From contig CP136890.1 of NCBI GenBank assembly GCA_034359265.1, forward strand, positions 83,601,501 to 83,665,500: a DNA stretch of 64,000 bases, read 5' to 3'. Shown piece by piece: positions 45,300 to 57,619 of the stretch. Made by a program: the position numbers and the translations under genes. The notes under the pieces are model-generated. The model was not told where the DNA came from and did no database searches. It worked only from the letters and a program-made list of their open reading frames with translations. The DNA is from Canna indica. Its lineage: Eukaryota > Streptophyta > Magnoliopsida > Zingiberales > Cannaceae. Each line of letters starts with the position of its first letter. Position 1 is the stretch's first letter.

Positions 45300-48200
45300 G
45301 GATAGAAGAGGCCAGAGGGCGTGGAGTTGGCGGCTTTTGTTTAATTTGCATGTTAGGTAGAAGGAATAAACTTTTGCCCAGATGTTTCACTTGGATCCTC
45401 TATCCAAAATGAACTCATTTGATTCCTTTTTCTCATTTTTTGGATGAATTAAACAAGCTTAAATTAATTCTTTTCACATTGTCTTCTGATCTAATTAAAT
45501 TCTCTTCCTTTTGTTTTTAACCATGTGACTCACATTAACTCTCTGATATTTATTCTCAGCAAAGGTAATATGTATTCAGATGATCAACAGTCAGCAATTT
45601 TCCCTCTTCAAAAGTTAAATTTTTATCATTATCTGTTATATCAACAATCAGAGCAGTTGAGCTATTGAAAGTGTTAAATCCAAAGTCTAAATCATAATAA
45701 TCTTAAGCTATGTATGAAGAGGCAAACCCACACCAAATTAATGAAATGGAGATTTGACTTCTATGATCCATTAATAAATATAGCATACTTTTATGATGTG
45801 TTTGCGAAAGCTGGTATCAAAGAGCTGGCTTGAGAGAATATTTCCACAAGTTGCAAGATTACATATAATGTTTCTTAATCATTCTCCTGAAATATCTTTA
45901 ACCACTATAGCCAAAATGAGCATTTTTATTTAATTTCCCCAATTGAAAGGAGGATTAGACATACATCTAGCTGCATTTGTTTTATGAGCATCAACATCTT
46001 TCAGTTTCTTTATGAAGAAGGGAGAATCAAGTTCTAATGGTAGTAACTGGTTTTCTGCTAACTAGGCCAATCTCTCCTATGCAGAAAGTTGGCAGAAGGA
46101 ATAGCATTTGATTAAAGGAACAGGATAAGACAAAGACTTAACCTTTATTCTCATCCTTATGTTTAAATTGGTGTGAAGACCTGTTTTAGATTCTGAATAG
46201 AAGACTTCCTGGTTGACCTCATCTGCCACAAAATAAGAGGTATTTTCTGCTGTATATCTCTCTTCCAAATAGACCACATATCAGAATGGTGTTCAGTTTG
46301 GGGGCTCATGAAAATATAATCTTATTTTTTGGAAAAAGAATGAAATTTATCATAATCATAAGAGAATAGATTTAGAATTATGAAGTTAAAACATCTTTTA
46401 GGTGGATTTTGCAGCTGATCCTTGTAAAGTTAGGTTGATGCCAAATTCCTGGAGATAAAATACCTAAAAATATATGTCACTTTACCTAAAATATTGATAT
46501 AGAATGTGGCTTGTAATATTTAAAACATAGTTTATTCTATCCTAATTTAGTAGCATTATTTGAGTTTGTTGCACTCTTGTTTTCTTGTGCATAAATTTCT
46601 CTCTTAGCCAGTCACTTTATCAAGTTATTTAATGATCTTCTTGTATGTAATCATGTCAGGACTACTATTGTCTATGGCATCTTCTAATGTTAGGATTAGG
46701 TGGATATGTATATATATGCATATACTTGAGATCATGCATCCTGTTGATTGGCATGATGATGGTACACTAATTGTCTTTTAGTTTCAAAAAGTTACACTCT
46801 ACATGATTGTATTAGAATTATTGTCTTAAATTATATTCTTTTACTGATTGAAAGAATCAATCAACTCCTAAGAAAAAATTCATTACTCTTCTCCTTGTAC
46901 TGTAGATGGTATGACCAAGTTTTAGATGCCTATTCAAGATGCTAAAACACCTCACATATTGATCCAATTAAGATGCATTTCAGTACCAAATGGGGAACCC
47001 AACAAAGTACTTTGGTCCCAAGGGAAGGCATGTAAACCCTCACCCTTGGTACCATAACTGGGCCCCTTGTGTTTTCTGAATTGGCCTGGCCCAAATGGGC
47101 TCCAGCCATTAACTTGCTGACATATGAAGCTATGCACCACATTAGATCATTAAAAAATCTAATTAAACACCGGGTCATATATTGGATTGGACCGGCTCTT
47201 TGGGCTCGCTTGGAATGGCCCTGGAGACGACTCAACTTGTGAACCAGACTCAGATCGAACTAACTATGACTTGGTCCGGGGCCAGGGCTCCACTCGGACA
47301 TTTAAGGATATCCTCGTCCTTCATTTATCATCAAGAATTCAGCTGTAATGATACCACAATATGAGGGATAGCAATCGCCCTATTCAGGGCATTTTCCTCG
47401 TGAAATTTCAGGAGAGATCCTCGCTAAATACCTCGACCTGCTCTATGAAACAGACACAACGCACATAAGTATACTCTATGTTCCATTTTTCGTACGCACC
47501 ACCTAGAATATTGATTCTGGGTAAATGCTTATTGAAAAAATGGGCACCAATTATGACTAAATGAATATTGAGACACTTTAAAAAGCAAAATTTGAAACAA
47601 TTTTTTTTTATCAAGATATTAGGCTACTGGCAGTTTTGATACCAACCCTGGTATCTAAAACTTTTTTTGTTTGCATTAAATTTCAGCACCTTTAGTATTG
47701 GCGTGGATCAGTACTGACAAGAGGTTTATTTTTCTTTTGACTACATGAAATCAAACTTTAATTAAAGAAAATATATGTTATAATTTTAATTAGATTAATA
47801 TCTTCAAATCTTAGTTAATAATTGATTTAATTAACTTACAAAAAAATTAATTCGGCTAACAGAAAAATCTGCTCCGGCACTACTAGCACTAATTTATTCT
47901 GGCCCTGGGACAGGCACCGCGTTTTCCTATAGTGGATGTCCATGGCTTCAGGCACCGTACACTTTCGACACGTGGAATCGTACAACCAACCACAAATTAA
48001 GCACTATCTTGTTAGATTTCTCATTCCTCGCGATAAATTTCTTCATCATCACTTCTGTTTGACTTAAGCATCAATTGATTTCTCTTGTTGCTCGAGTGGA
48101 CATGGGACCTTGATCTTCTTCCTAAGGAGTTCACTAAACTAGACTATTAATCCGGTCCACAAGACCACAACACTCTTTCCCTTCATCTTCTTTGAGCAAA

Positions 48201-48937
48201 GTAGAGAAAGGATCAGAGCTTTCATTATGAAATATGATAAACTGAAAACAACTTATAGGAGATCTAAACTATAATAAGTGGTGGAAATTATAGAAAGCTG
48301 CATCAATTAAATATTTATGAAGAGATATTTTTAGGTCGCATGGTGAAATAAATCATGACATCCTACCAAACTGGCAGTTTCATTTGATAGGTACTTGGGA
48401 ACACTGATGATAATTTCTTTTAAAAAAATCAGAAGAAAAGTTTCATCTTTTTATTGTCATTTTATTTGGGACAAGTCAAGCCTTTGTGATTATGAAAATG
48501 ACTCCCAAAAAAGAATCTTTTTTCCCAAACACAATGTTATTTTATTCACTGTTTATTCCAGTACAGGAGCTCCACTGTTGTAGGAGCTCAAAATAACTGG
48601 ATAAATATCAATTTGACAAGCCAAAATCCAAAAGTTAGCAAGTGATTTGCAATTTGATCGTCACTCCTGAAACAGTGATGGATCAAGTCATTTATTAAAC
48701 CTGAGGATGAGGGGAAAAGGGGATGAAAAATTAATGAGGAAGAAGGCTCCAAATTACAATTATGTCATTGAAGTGAACTTGTGTTTACATTCCATACATT
48801 ATGTGTTCCACAAATAGGGAAGAGATTTAAACTATCAAGTAGAAGGAAGTAACTACCCGGGCCTTCATTCTTGCTTCTTTACTGAACTGAAAGTAGTAAA
48901 TTAACCTCCTAGTTTGATCAAGTGAAAAATTAGTACA
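45300..48937. other. Intergenic DNA without recognised genes
   Basis: Mostly AT-rich. The region at about 46930-47340 is GC-richer with short open frames that match nothing I recognise. A CACTA-like terminus (inverse CACTATAGGAAAACGCGG) ends near 47933, preceded by CACTACTAGCACTAA near 47878. The partner end was not identified. Confidence 0.45.
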
Positions 48938-49105
48938 TGTTACAATCTGCTCGATGGGATAATTAACACATCAACTTCTTAATTAGGCTCAAACCATTAG
49001 CCCAATTAAAATGCTTAAGTGGAAGTTAATAATAGTACACTCATCAAACCTTATAAATCAATACAACACCAAATGTACTTTCGAGTGGGACTAAACAATA
49101 CAACG
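48938..49105 (-). mobile_element. Short solo LTR (TRIM-like), older copy
   Basis: Starts TGTTACAATCTGCTCGATGG and is similar along its length, inverted, to the element at 50012-50178. Shared words include TTTAGTC, TTATAAGG, AAGCATTTTAATT and AAGTTGATGTGT. The length is 168 bp against 167 bp. GTACA flanks both sides (48933-48937 and 49106-49110), a 5-bp target duplication. Confidence 0.65.
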
Positions 49106-49586
49106 GTACATGGAAAATCACATGGTTGATGCCAAATTTTAGGGCTTCTCCAGATCTAATTAATAATTATGTTTGCTCATCATTTATATAATTGAACTTT
49201 TATTGCTGTTTATAGAGTGATCCAACTGGTTCGACAATCTCTTTATGTTTATAAACATTGATTGCTATATTTTTTGTTTCATATTGAATTTTCATTTACA
49301 AAAACTTCTTACTTATCTGTTCCTTCTATTATTACCTGCTATTAACTATACTCCTATTGCAGTTGTCTTTTCAGGACTACAAACATTGTGAGAATTGGGT
49401 CTGTTTAGTAGTTGTAATGAGTTCAAGAGTTTGCACTGGAAACCTTGAATCTGATCACATCTAATCTATGCATCATTAGTTGACTTCACATGCCTGTTTG
49501 AGTTGCTTGCTACCTTGCTTGCCAAATTGCCAAGTGGTCCATAGTACTTTCAATCTGGTTTCAAGGCCCCTCCTCTCTTCTGCAGT

Positions 49587-49594
49587 ATAAAGCC
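49587..49594 (+). promoter_or_regulatory. TATA-like box in the pre-insertion FLZ upstream region
   Basis: GCAGTATAAAGCC, followed by a transcript-like AC-rich leader, lies just left of the LINE insertion. It may be a cryptic promoter or an old upstream promoter of the FLZ gene, now about 2.1 kb from its start codon. Confidence 0.25.
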
Positions 49595-49688
49595 ACTTGT
49601 CTTCTTTTAAGAAACAACAAATAGGAGAAAAACAAGTAGGGAAAGTGCAGGAAGCAAGTCAGTAAACCACATTCCTTTCAAGTTATGA

Positions 49689-49703
49689 GAAAGCTCACTC
49701 TTT
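49689..49703. repeat. Target site duplication of the truncated LINE
   Basis: GAAAGCTCACTCTTT at 49689-49703 is repeated at 51248-51262, bracketing the LINE copy. Confidence 0.85.
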
Positions 49704-51250
49704 TTTGAAAAGTGGAATCCTGCATTTCATTCAAGAGGTGTGAACTGATACAGGAATAGAGGGTTAAGAAAGAGATTAAAATACAATCAAAAATAGCAAA
49801 GATCAAAAAAATTTGCCGCCGAAGCGGCCAACGACTGAAAAGTTACATTCTCATTCTTAAAAACACGAGTGTTTCGTTCGAACCAAATGAACCAACTCCA
49901 TATCAGAATAAGTCGAGAACGATCAACTGCTACTTTGTGAGAAACATTTAACTGAGAATTCCAAGGGGCTTCAAATAGAGAGAAGAAAGAGTAGTTCACC
50001 AAGAATAGGAATGTAATACCCCGGTTTAGTCTCACATCGGGAGTATGTTGGATGTGGTGTTGGCTTATAAGGCTTGATGGGTGTGCTACCATCAACTTCA
50101 GCTTAAGCATTTTAATTAGACCAATAGGTTGGTCTATGAAGTTGATGTGTCAGTTATCCCATCAAGCGGGTCGTAACAAGGAAAACCCTCCATCCAGCAC
50201 AACTATAAGGGCAAGAAATGAACAAATGCTCATGTGTTTCCAAACCATCACATAGCAAGCAGGAAGTGTCTGAGGTGATACCCCACCGTAGTAGGCGATC
50301 CCGGGTAAGAAGTCGCTCTCTCAACCGGATCCACCCAAAGATTGAAACCTTTGGTGGAAGCTTACAACCCCAAATGAAGCGGTGGAATAAATCTGTAACT
50401 CCACGAAAAGTTAGAAGTAGATATAAGCTTTTAGTAGAGAAGCTGCCTTCCGTAGTCCACCTCCAACTTACCACATCCTCTCCAGTACCGTTTTTAATGC
50501 CTTCTAAGTCCTGAGCCAAGGAAATAAGACTAACGGCATCAACCAAAGCATAGAAAGAGATGTCCCATCCCACGCAAACATTTGAGTTATTGATGACTCT
50601 AGCATCCGAGATAAAGCAATTAGGATTATTTGCCCGCTGATAGAGAGAAGGATATCTATCCGCCAAACGAATTCCGGAAAGCCACGTATCCGTCCATAAT
50701 TTGATTTTCTGACCATTACCCACTCGAAATGTAAGACCCGGAATTATTAGATCGAAAAAATTGCAAAGGTCTCTCCAGATAGGCGAGGCCCTTCGAATGA
50801 AAGACCTATGCATGATCCAACTTCTGAAGTCCCCATACAAGCTCTCAAGAATGCCAATCCACAACAAACCCTCCCCCATGGTGAGTTTCCAAATCCAGGA
50901 GCATAGTCTAGCAATATTGTGCGCTCCCACATCAAGGATCCCTAGCCCGCCATCAGCCTTAGAGCAAGTGAGAGAGTTCCAACGAATTAAGCACTTACCT
51001 CTCAAAGATATATTATCCAAACCAACCCAAAAGAATTTCCGTCGCCTCTTATCAATTTGCTTGATGACCCATTTTGGAGCTTTAAATAAAGAGAGGAGAT
51101 AACCGGTGGAGGCGGTGATGACACTATTGATTAAAGTAAGATGTCCTGCTCGTGAAAGGAGCCGACCATGCCAAGAGCTCAAGCGAGTATCCAAGGTAGC
51201 TATCAATTTTAGCCAATCCACTTTGCAAACCCGACCAGCTCGGAGGGGAA
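49701..51250 (-). mobile_element. 5'-truncated LINE copy, close relative of 34921-41059
   Basis: The minus strand carries the last third of ORF2 and the 3' UTR, nearly identical to the full-length copy. The A-tail reads as T's at about 49701-49706, and the 5' truncation lies within the LRAGR region of the RT. The flanking 15-bp duplication shows target-primed integration. The protein reads on (51248-50180) without the two stop codons of the full-length copy, until a 167-bp solo LTR interrupts it at 50012-50178. It stands about 490 bp upstream of the FLZ coding start. Confidence 0.93.
50012..50178 (+). mobile_element. 167-bp solo LTR (TRIM-like) inside the LINE copy
   Basis: Starts TGTAATACCCCGGTTTAGTC and ends GCGGGTCGTAACA. 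AGGAA flanks both sides (50007-50011 and 50179-50183). The uninterrupted LINE at 34921-41059 has exactly this site with one AGGAA-equivalent, proving insertion. The very short LTR with CTTATAAGGC and a conserved end suggests a TRIM family member. No internal region or second LTR is present. Relation to Cassandra-type TRIMs is a guess. Confidence 0.85.
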
Positions 51251-51581
51251 AGCTCACTCTTTACTTCACAGTTTTCCAACATTAGTGGAAATTTGGAGCA
51301 TATACTTAATGTATGAGTATGGGAATTAGTATTCCTTTAAAAGAATTACATCTTGGTGAAAGTAACACTGAAAGACATTTTTAACATATAGAAATATAAA
51401 TTAGTAACACCTAATCAGTACCTTTCACATGTGGCCTTTTTCTGCCCTTAATATATTATTCTTGCCTGATAAGTTCAATTACAACTAAAAAAATAATTAA
51501 GCTCCACATCAGAGCCTCTCAAAAGTGACCTATTTTACCATGTGAAAGGCATGATGAATTCTTTTGTGGACATCAAGTGGT

Positions 51582-51671
51582 TTTAAATATCCACCATTCC
51601 TTCCACTTCTAACACTCATTTCATACTCAAAGTGTTTCTCTCTCCTCCTCCTCCTCCTCCTCCTTCTTCTT
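51582..51671 (+). promoter_or_regulatory. FLZ core promoter and CT-rich leader
   Basis: A TATA-like TTTTAAATATCC near 51582 is followed by a leader with CTC/CTT repeats at about 51633-51671, about 70-150 bases before the start codon. Confidence 0.5.
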
Positions 51672-51736
51672 CGAAGTTGTAACACTAATAATAATCAAAG
51701 AGTTTCTCCTTTCTCTTCTTCTTCTTCTTGTTGGAG

Positions 51737-52325
51737 ATGCCATCAAGAAGTAAGAGCATCTTCCATCTGGGAGATGATGGTGGGGAGGCGGCCACCAAGG
51801 TTGCAAAGAGCTCGAAGGAATTGATCAAGAGCATGAAGAGGGCAACAGAGGCTGGCGCCGCAGAAGGCCTCCGGATTCTGATAGACCACAATGATCATCA
51901 AGGAGCAAATATAGTGATTAATAAACCTACAATGAAGGCATGCACGCAGCTTATCATCTCCCAGTCTTGCCTTCTCCCCAAGGGGGGTATGCCAGTTCCG
52001 GCGTTGGACTTCCTCAAGAGATGCTGCCTGTGCAAGAAGGAGCTCAAGCCTTGCAAGGATGTCTTCATGTACAGGTAATCGTCACCACCATCATCTTCTT
52101 CTTCTTTCTGGATTGATGGACATGGGCATGACGGCGACTTAATTAATATGCAGGGGAGACCAGGGATTTTGCAGCAAAGAATGCCGGTATCGCCAGATCA
52201 TGATGGATGAGCGGAGGGAGTTTGAAAAGGCGACAAGGAATCGATCGAAGGCGCATCACCATCGTCGTTTAAGCGCAAAGTTGCATGAATCAGATAGAAA
52301 TAGGAGGATACCAGCACTGGCCTAA
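51737..52325 (+). CDS. FLZ-type zinc finger protein (DUF581)
   Basis: Exons 51737-52074 and 52154-52325, joined at TACAG/gtaatc and ATATGCAG/GGGAG, encode 169 residues starting MPSRSKSIF. The FLZ finger lies at about residues 92-126: FLKRCCLCKKEL with C96-x2-C99, then, across the splice junction, FCSKECR with C119-x3-C123. The junction position inside the finger fits the family's gene structure as I remember it. FLZ proteins bind SnRK1 kinase subunits in plant energy and stress signalling. The C-terminal tail is basic (KAHHHRRLSAK). The gene's upstream region has been hit by a LINE and a solo LTR. Confidence 0.94.
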
Positions 52326-52884
52326 TTAAATGCAATTAACTTTTGCCTTTTTTGCTTTTTTGTATTGGAGAAAATACCAACTCTTTTTTGAGGGAAATTA
52401 GAAAAGGCCACATTTTATGTAATACTGAAATATACTTATAATATTAAGTTTTGGGAGGTCAATTTTTATTTAATTTGATGGGAAAAAAAAAACTGATACT
52501 TTTTAAAATGCTTGTTTAACTAAGGAGACTAGGAAGAAAGAAAAAATTGGATACTACTCTTCAATTGTGTTTGGATCAATCCATATTTAGGATAACAATT
52601 TTTAAGGGGCATTTGATTACATGCAAATAGATTAATAATTTATCGCAAGTATTATTTGCAATAAATAAATTATATAAATTCTGATGGCGAGGATGAGAAA
52701 CCTCCTGATTTTATAAATGTTGTTTTAATGGATATATTATTGTTAATTTTTTACTTTCGGCTATATTTGTCCATATAAAAAATTTATTTACCAATGTTAA
52801 ATGAATTAATAAATAAATTACAATTGTAAATGGACAAATTAATGACCATATAGTGTACTTGAAAGTGCCCAAAATATCAGTAAT
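52326..52884. other. 3' flank of the FLZ gene, AT-rich
   Basis: 3' UTR and intergenic DNA; no gene or element recognised. Confidence 0.5.
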
Positions 52885-53537
52885 GCTTGGTTTTTGCCTT
52901 CTCCCTCTTCTTGTGATTTTGTTTTTGATTTTAAACTCATTGATACTAGATCTGCTCTTGCAAATTGGAATAAGTCTTCTGTTGAAAACTTAGAAACTTT
53001 GCTTAAATATACATCTGATGATATTGCTATTCTTGAATCCTTGGAGCACCTTCCATGCCCCTGCGGATATTCATGATAAGCTTAGATCCCTTTATAATAG
53101 GCAGATTGTCCTTCAGAGACAAATCTGTATGAAGTGGTGGTCTAAGTCTAAAGCTCAATGGATCAATGAAGGTGATAAGAATACAGGTTATTATCATAGA
53201 ATTGTTATCATTTGACGTCGTTTAAATCACATTAGTAGTATTAAAAATTCTCAGCTTATTCTTGTTTACGGTGATGAAATTATTCTTGCAAAATTTGTTA
53301 AACACTATAGTAATATGTGGAATAGTACTATAGTACTTCCCCTTCTATTGATAACTCTGCTTTTTGGCCTGACTTGCCTCATGTTCCTACTTATCTTCAT
53401 GATAGTCTTATTGCAAATTTTTCAGAATCTGAAGTTATTAGCACTATTAATTCTCTTAGGAATGGCAAAAGTCCGGTCACGATAATTTTACTATAGAATT
53501 TTATAAGACTTATTGACATATTATTTCTAATACTTTT

Positions 53538-54464
53538 ATGAATGATCTGAATGCTTTTTATCATACTTCTAAGCTTCCTAATGTGTGGAACCAAATCATG
53601 CTTACTTTTATCCCTAAAGTCAAGCATCCTAGTATTGTTAAAGATTTTAGACCTTTGGCTCTTTGCAATATTTCTTATAGAACTATTTCTAAACTACTTG
53701 CTAACAGGCTAAAGGCTTGTATTCCTTCTTTGATTGGCCATGAACAAATTGCTTTTGTGAAAGGTAGACTTATTCAAGACAATATTTTAGTTGTACAGGA
53801 ATTAATACATTCTTTCTATGGCACTAAAAGTAGGCAACCCTTTATAATTATTAAGATTGATCTTGAGAAGACGTTTGACCTTCTGAATAGGGAAGCCATC
53901 TTCTCTGTGCTTAACCTCTACCATTTTCCTCAACAGTTTATTAATTGGATACATGCTTGCATTGATAACCCTACTTTTGCATGTTTAGTTAATTTCCAGC
54001 TATCTAAATTCTTCCCTTCGAATAGAGGTATTAGACAAGGAGACTCTTTATCCCCCTTCCTTTATATTATGGTTGCTCAAGTTCTTACCTGTCTGATTAA
54101 TAAATATGTTATTTTGGGTAAGTATACTCCTTTTAAGTTAAAGGATTTTTTTATCTCTCATTTAATCTTTGCTGATGACATAATCCTTATTCTTAAGGCC
54201 AACAATAAAAGCATTAATTCTATTAAGGATATTTTTGCTCATTATGAATTGCTTACTGGTCAGAAAGTTAATTTTAGTAAATCTGAAATTTATTTTCCTA
54301 GGCATCTCTCTTCCTCTGCTAAACTCAACATTTGTCATAGGTTGGGTACGAGGGTAGGCTCTTTTCCTTTTAAATATTTAGGGGTTATGATTTATCCTAG
54401 AAGGCCTCCCCCTAAGACTCATGAGCACATGCTTGCTCACATTGATTCTAAGCTTAGTAACTGA
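53538..54464 (+). pseudogene. Reverse transcriptase portion of the RNase H-type LINE
   Basis: The longest surviving open frame of the element, 308 residues, covers the RT fingers and palm including the RQGDSLSPF and FADD catalytic motifs. The later frames 54633-55133 and 55318-55503 continue the same protein with stops and a frameshift between them. Confidence 0.85.
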
Positions 54465-55506
54465 AAAGCTAGTTTGCTTTCTCAAGCTGGCAAGCTTATC
54501 CTAACTAAATCTATTTTAAACTCTATTCCTGTGCATACTATCTCTGTCACTTGGATTAATAAGGAGCTCTGATCTAAGATTGAAAACAAATTAAGAAGTT
54601 TCCTGTGGAACAGCTCTTCTGATAAGAGAGGCATGTATCATGTTAGCCAGGATGCTATTACCTTGCCTAAAGATTTTGGTGGGCTGGAAATTCAGGACCT
54701 CAGACTTAAGAGCCTTTCTTTACAAGTTAAATGGCTTAAGGGCTATCTTAATGGTTCTCATTCTGTTTGGATTAACCTGGTTAAATCCAAATATCCTCCT
54801 CCGAATGATTTCAACAGTAGGAAGACTTTTCATGCCTCCTTTGCTTGGAAGCTTATTATGCATGCTTTTACTAAATTACATTTTGGATTTAAATCCATTA
54901 TAGGTTCTGGCAGTAATACTTCTTTTCTTAATGATGTATGGATTGATGACTTGCCATTAGCTATTAAACCTGCATTTTTTAATATGAATGTGGTGAATGA
55001 GAATACTTATGTGCGTCATTTGCTCTATAATCACTGTTGGTCTCCTTTTATTGGCCTAACTATGTGTGGCATAACTCTTTGGGATGATATCACAAGCATT
55101 GGGTTGCCTATACAGTCCGATGATGATAGATGATGATAGGGTTGTTTGGATGCCTGATAAAAATGGTATTGCGTCTTCCTCCTCTGCTTATAGATTCTTA
55201 AAGTGCTCTGACCTTGCCTCTACAGTTGTTAATCCAGTTTGGTCTTATATTTGAAAATTAAAAACTTTCCCTAAGGTTAAACTTTTTATTTGAAATTTTT
55301 TTCATGAGAGGCTTTCTTTGAAATCGAGGCTTTTTGCTTTGGGCATTTCTCCTAATGATAATTGTATTCTTTGTAATACTTCGGCTGAAACTGTTCAACA
55401 TTTGTTTTTTTATTGTGATTTTGCCTCGATTATTTGGTTGGCCCTTGGAAATATTCTTAATATGGATTTCTCCTGTAAATTAAATTGGCATTCTGGTAGC
55501 TAGTTC

Positions 55507-56215
55507 TTGATGAAATCGGGGTTAGATCTAACCTTGGAAACCAAGGCTATTGTTGTCAATGTCATTTGGTTTATCTGGTATTTTAGGAACTCTATTAAGC
55601 ATGAGGAGGATAGGCCTACCATTAGGAAGGCGGTGACTCGTATTTTGGCTTTCTCAAGCCAATTTTCAAATACTTACACACCTGAGGGCTTCCTGTATAA
55701 GTTTTCAAATGCTTGTGATTGGTCCCCCCCCCTCCGAAAAACTGGTTTAAATTCAATTGTGATGGCTCTTATCTAAACCACGATATATGGTGGTGCAGCG
55801 ATTATTCTCCGAAATTCTAAAGGCGAGTGTATTCAGGCCTCCAGTTATTTTTTTAATTCCTGCTCACCTATTTATTCTGAAGCCTTGGCTATCTTTCACG
55901 CCCTTTCTTATGCTTCTAGCAGGAATATGGATAACTTCATTATGGAATCAGATTGCAAGCAGCTGATTGATTCATTAAATGCGAACGTGCAGTTGCCTTG
56001 TAGTTTAGATCTGCTCTTTCAAGAGTCAAGACATTAAGGATTGTTGTTTAAACTTCCGTCATGTAATTTTTTCTCATGTTTCTCGTAATGCAAACAAAGT
56101 TGCTCATTGGGTAGCAAATGGAGCTAGGTGTCTCAAGGAATCCATATGTTGGAGTTCCAAATAGGCCTCCTGAGCTTGATGTCATCTTGTATCATGATTC
56201 TTTTTCTACTGGCTA
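55507..56215 (+). pseudogene. RNase H portion of the same LINE
   Basis: Frames give FIWYFRNSIKHEE, then GGAAIILRNSKGECIQAS, YSEALAIFHALSYAS and ESDCKQLIDSLN, the RVT_3-type RNase H pattern with the acidic E and D residues of the active site. The start is interrupted by a TAA at about 55773. Confidence 0.75.
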
Positions 56216-56254
56216 AGAACCTAATATAATATTTCTTTTTGTAAAAAAAAAAAA

Positions 56255-57604
56255 ATCAAATTACACACATTTTGTTATAGCATGTCACTCATATTTATCA
56301 GGTCATCCAACTATATGTCATTCTTTTACAGTTTTGAATAGAGAATTAATAAGTTTTTGTCTTGTTTTATTACACTTTATAAATATATGTGTTTTTATTA
56401 CACTTCAAAAAAAAATTATAATTAAACTAAATATATATTTGGCCATTCTTAGTCATTTTTGTTTTAAAATTACGATGATGCTACTGCACATGAGTATGGT
56501 AGACAAAATTTGACAAAAAATAATTATATAACTTGACATGACATAAAGTTAACCATGTTTAGTGCAATCATATTTGGTGCTTCATGTCATAATCTTGTCA
56601 ATATGAATCTTGTCGATATATTTATGATCAGAGAAAGTTGATGTTGCGTCATCTCATATCTTACATAGATCAATCACTTATTTATATGCAAAAGCATATA
56701 TATATCTAATTTCTCTTTTTAAGGACAACCATAAATATTTAACTAAAAATAACTCAAATTCTATTATATTAAATTTTATTACTTTATTATATATTTTATT
56801 ATTTTTTTAGAAAGATAGTAAATCATTAACTAACCAAATCCAAATTTAAATAGTCAACAATGAAATCTGATGAATGTTGAATCCAAAAGTGTGACACACT
56901 TTGCTGCAATAAAACGTTCACTAGAGTCCCTCAAAACCACACCAATACCATATCCATTATTAGTGTTTGAGATGAAAGCATTTGTATTCATCTTAATCCA
57001 GTTAGCATTAGGTCTACTCCAATGATCAACTCGTGGAGAAGTTATCATCCTTGAATCATGAGAGTTTGTAACAGCCATATATGAATTAAACACATATCGT
57101 ACCGTAGCGATTATCTAGTTTCCTTGAGATAGAATACGATCACGCCTTTTGTTACTTCAACTTGAACATATATAGAATAAAGCAATTGTTAGATTTTTTT
57201 AATGATTCAATTTATAGTTAAAATATTTAAATTATATAAAATATTTAGTAAATTTTGTATATATGTGTTGTACTTAGTTGCGTGTATATTCTTGATTTGA
57301 ATAAAATTTAAAAAAATTAACTTTATAGCATCGTTACAAAAAGTACACAAACTTAGGATTATATATACACAAGACACATTATAAGACGTTCCGCAAAAAT
57401 AAACACATAAAGTGCTATAATGAGAAATTGAATTATAATCCATTGACAATATATTTGAGTATCTCGTCACTAAGCTACTAATAGGTTAACAATCAAATTA
57501 AATAATTTTATTTGATGTAACTTGCATTACGTGTATTATATTATGTTTATTGTGTAATAAACATGTCCCATTTGTATTTAAAAATGTGACACACTTAGTT
57601 AATC
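56255..57604. other. AT-rich intergenic DNA
   Basis: No host gene. It includes the RNase H fragment at 56854-57093; the remainder is low-complexity. Confidence 0.5.
56854..57093 (-). pseudogene. RNase H fragment of a LINE
   Basis: A 79-residue frame reads WSRPNANWIKMNTNAF, NGYGIGVVLRDSSERFIAAK, a typical start of the plant LINE RNase H (RVT_3) fold. No RT is adjacent, so it is an isolated remnant. Confidence 0.7.
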
Positions 57605-57619
57605 ATATCATATTCATAT
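57605..57619. repeat. Target site duplication of the LINE fragment (left copy)
   Basis: ATATCATATTCATAT here is repeated exactly at 58666-58680. Confidence 0.85.

Larger units (their letters stand above)
52885..56254 (+). mobile_element. 5'-truncated LINE with C-terminal RNase H domain
   Basis: A degenerate ORF2 begins in the linker before the RT. Reverse transcriptase (PNVWNQIMLTFIPKV, DFRPLALCN, FVKGRLIQDN, RGIRQGDSLSPFLY, FADDIIL near 54170) lies at about 53250-54470. A connection and zinc-finger tail (CILCNTSAETVQHLFFYC) lies at about 55320-55430, and an RNase H region (ILRNSKGECIQAS, YSEALAIFHAL, ESDCKQLIDSLNA) at about 55760-56050. A 13-base A-tail ends at 56254. Multiple stops and frameshifts are present. 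The target duplication was not found. It is a different lineage from the 34921-41059 LINE, which lacks RNase H. Confidence 0.85.

Noticed and set aside
46930..47360. GC-richer stretch with 60-97 residue frames on both strands
   Set aside because: No domain, no splice-consistent model and no codon pattern like the neighbouring genes.
51728..51736. Upstream in-frame start for the FLZ protein before the ATG at 51737
   Set aside because: The codon at 51728 is TTG; the first ATG is at 51737.
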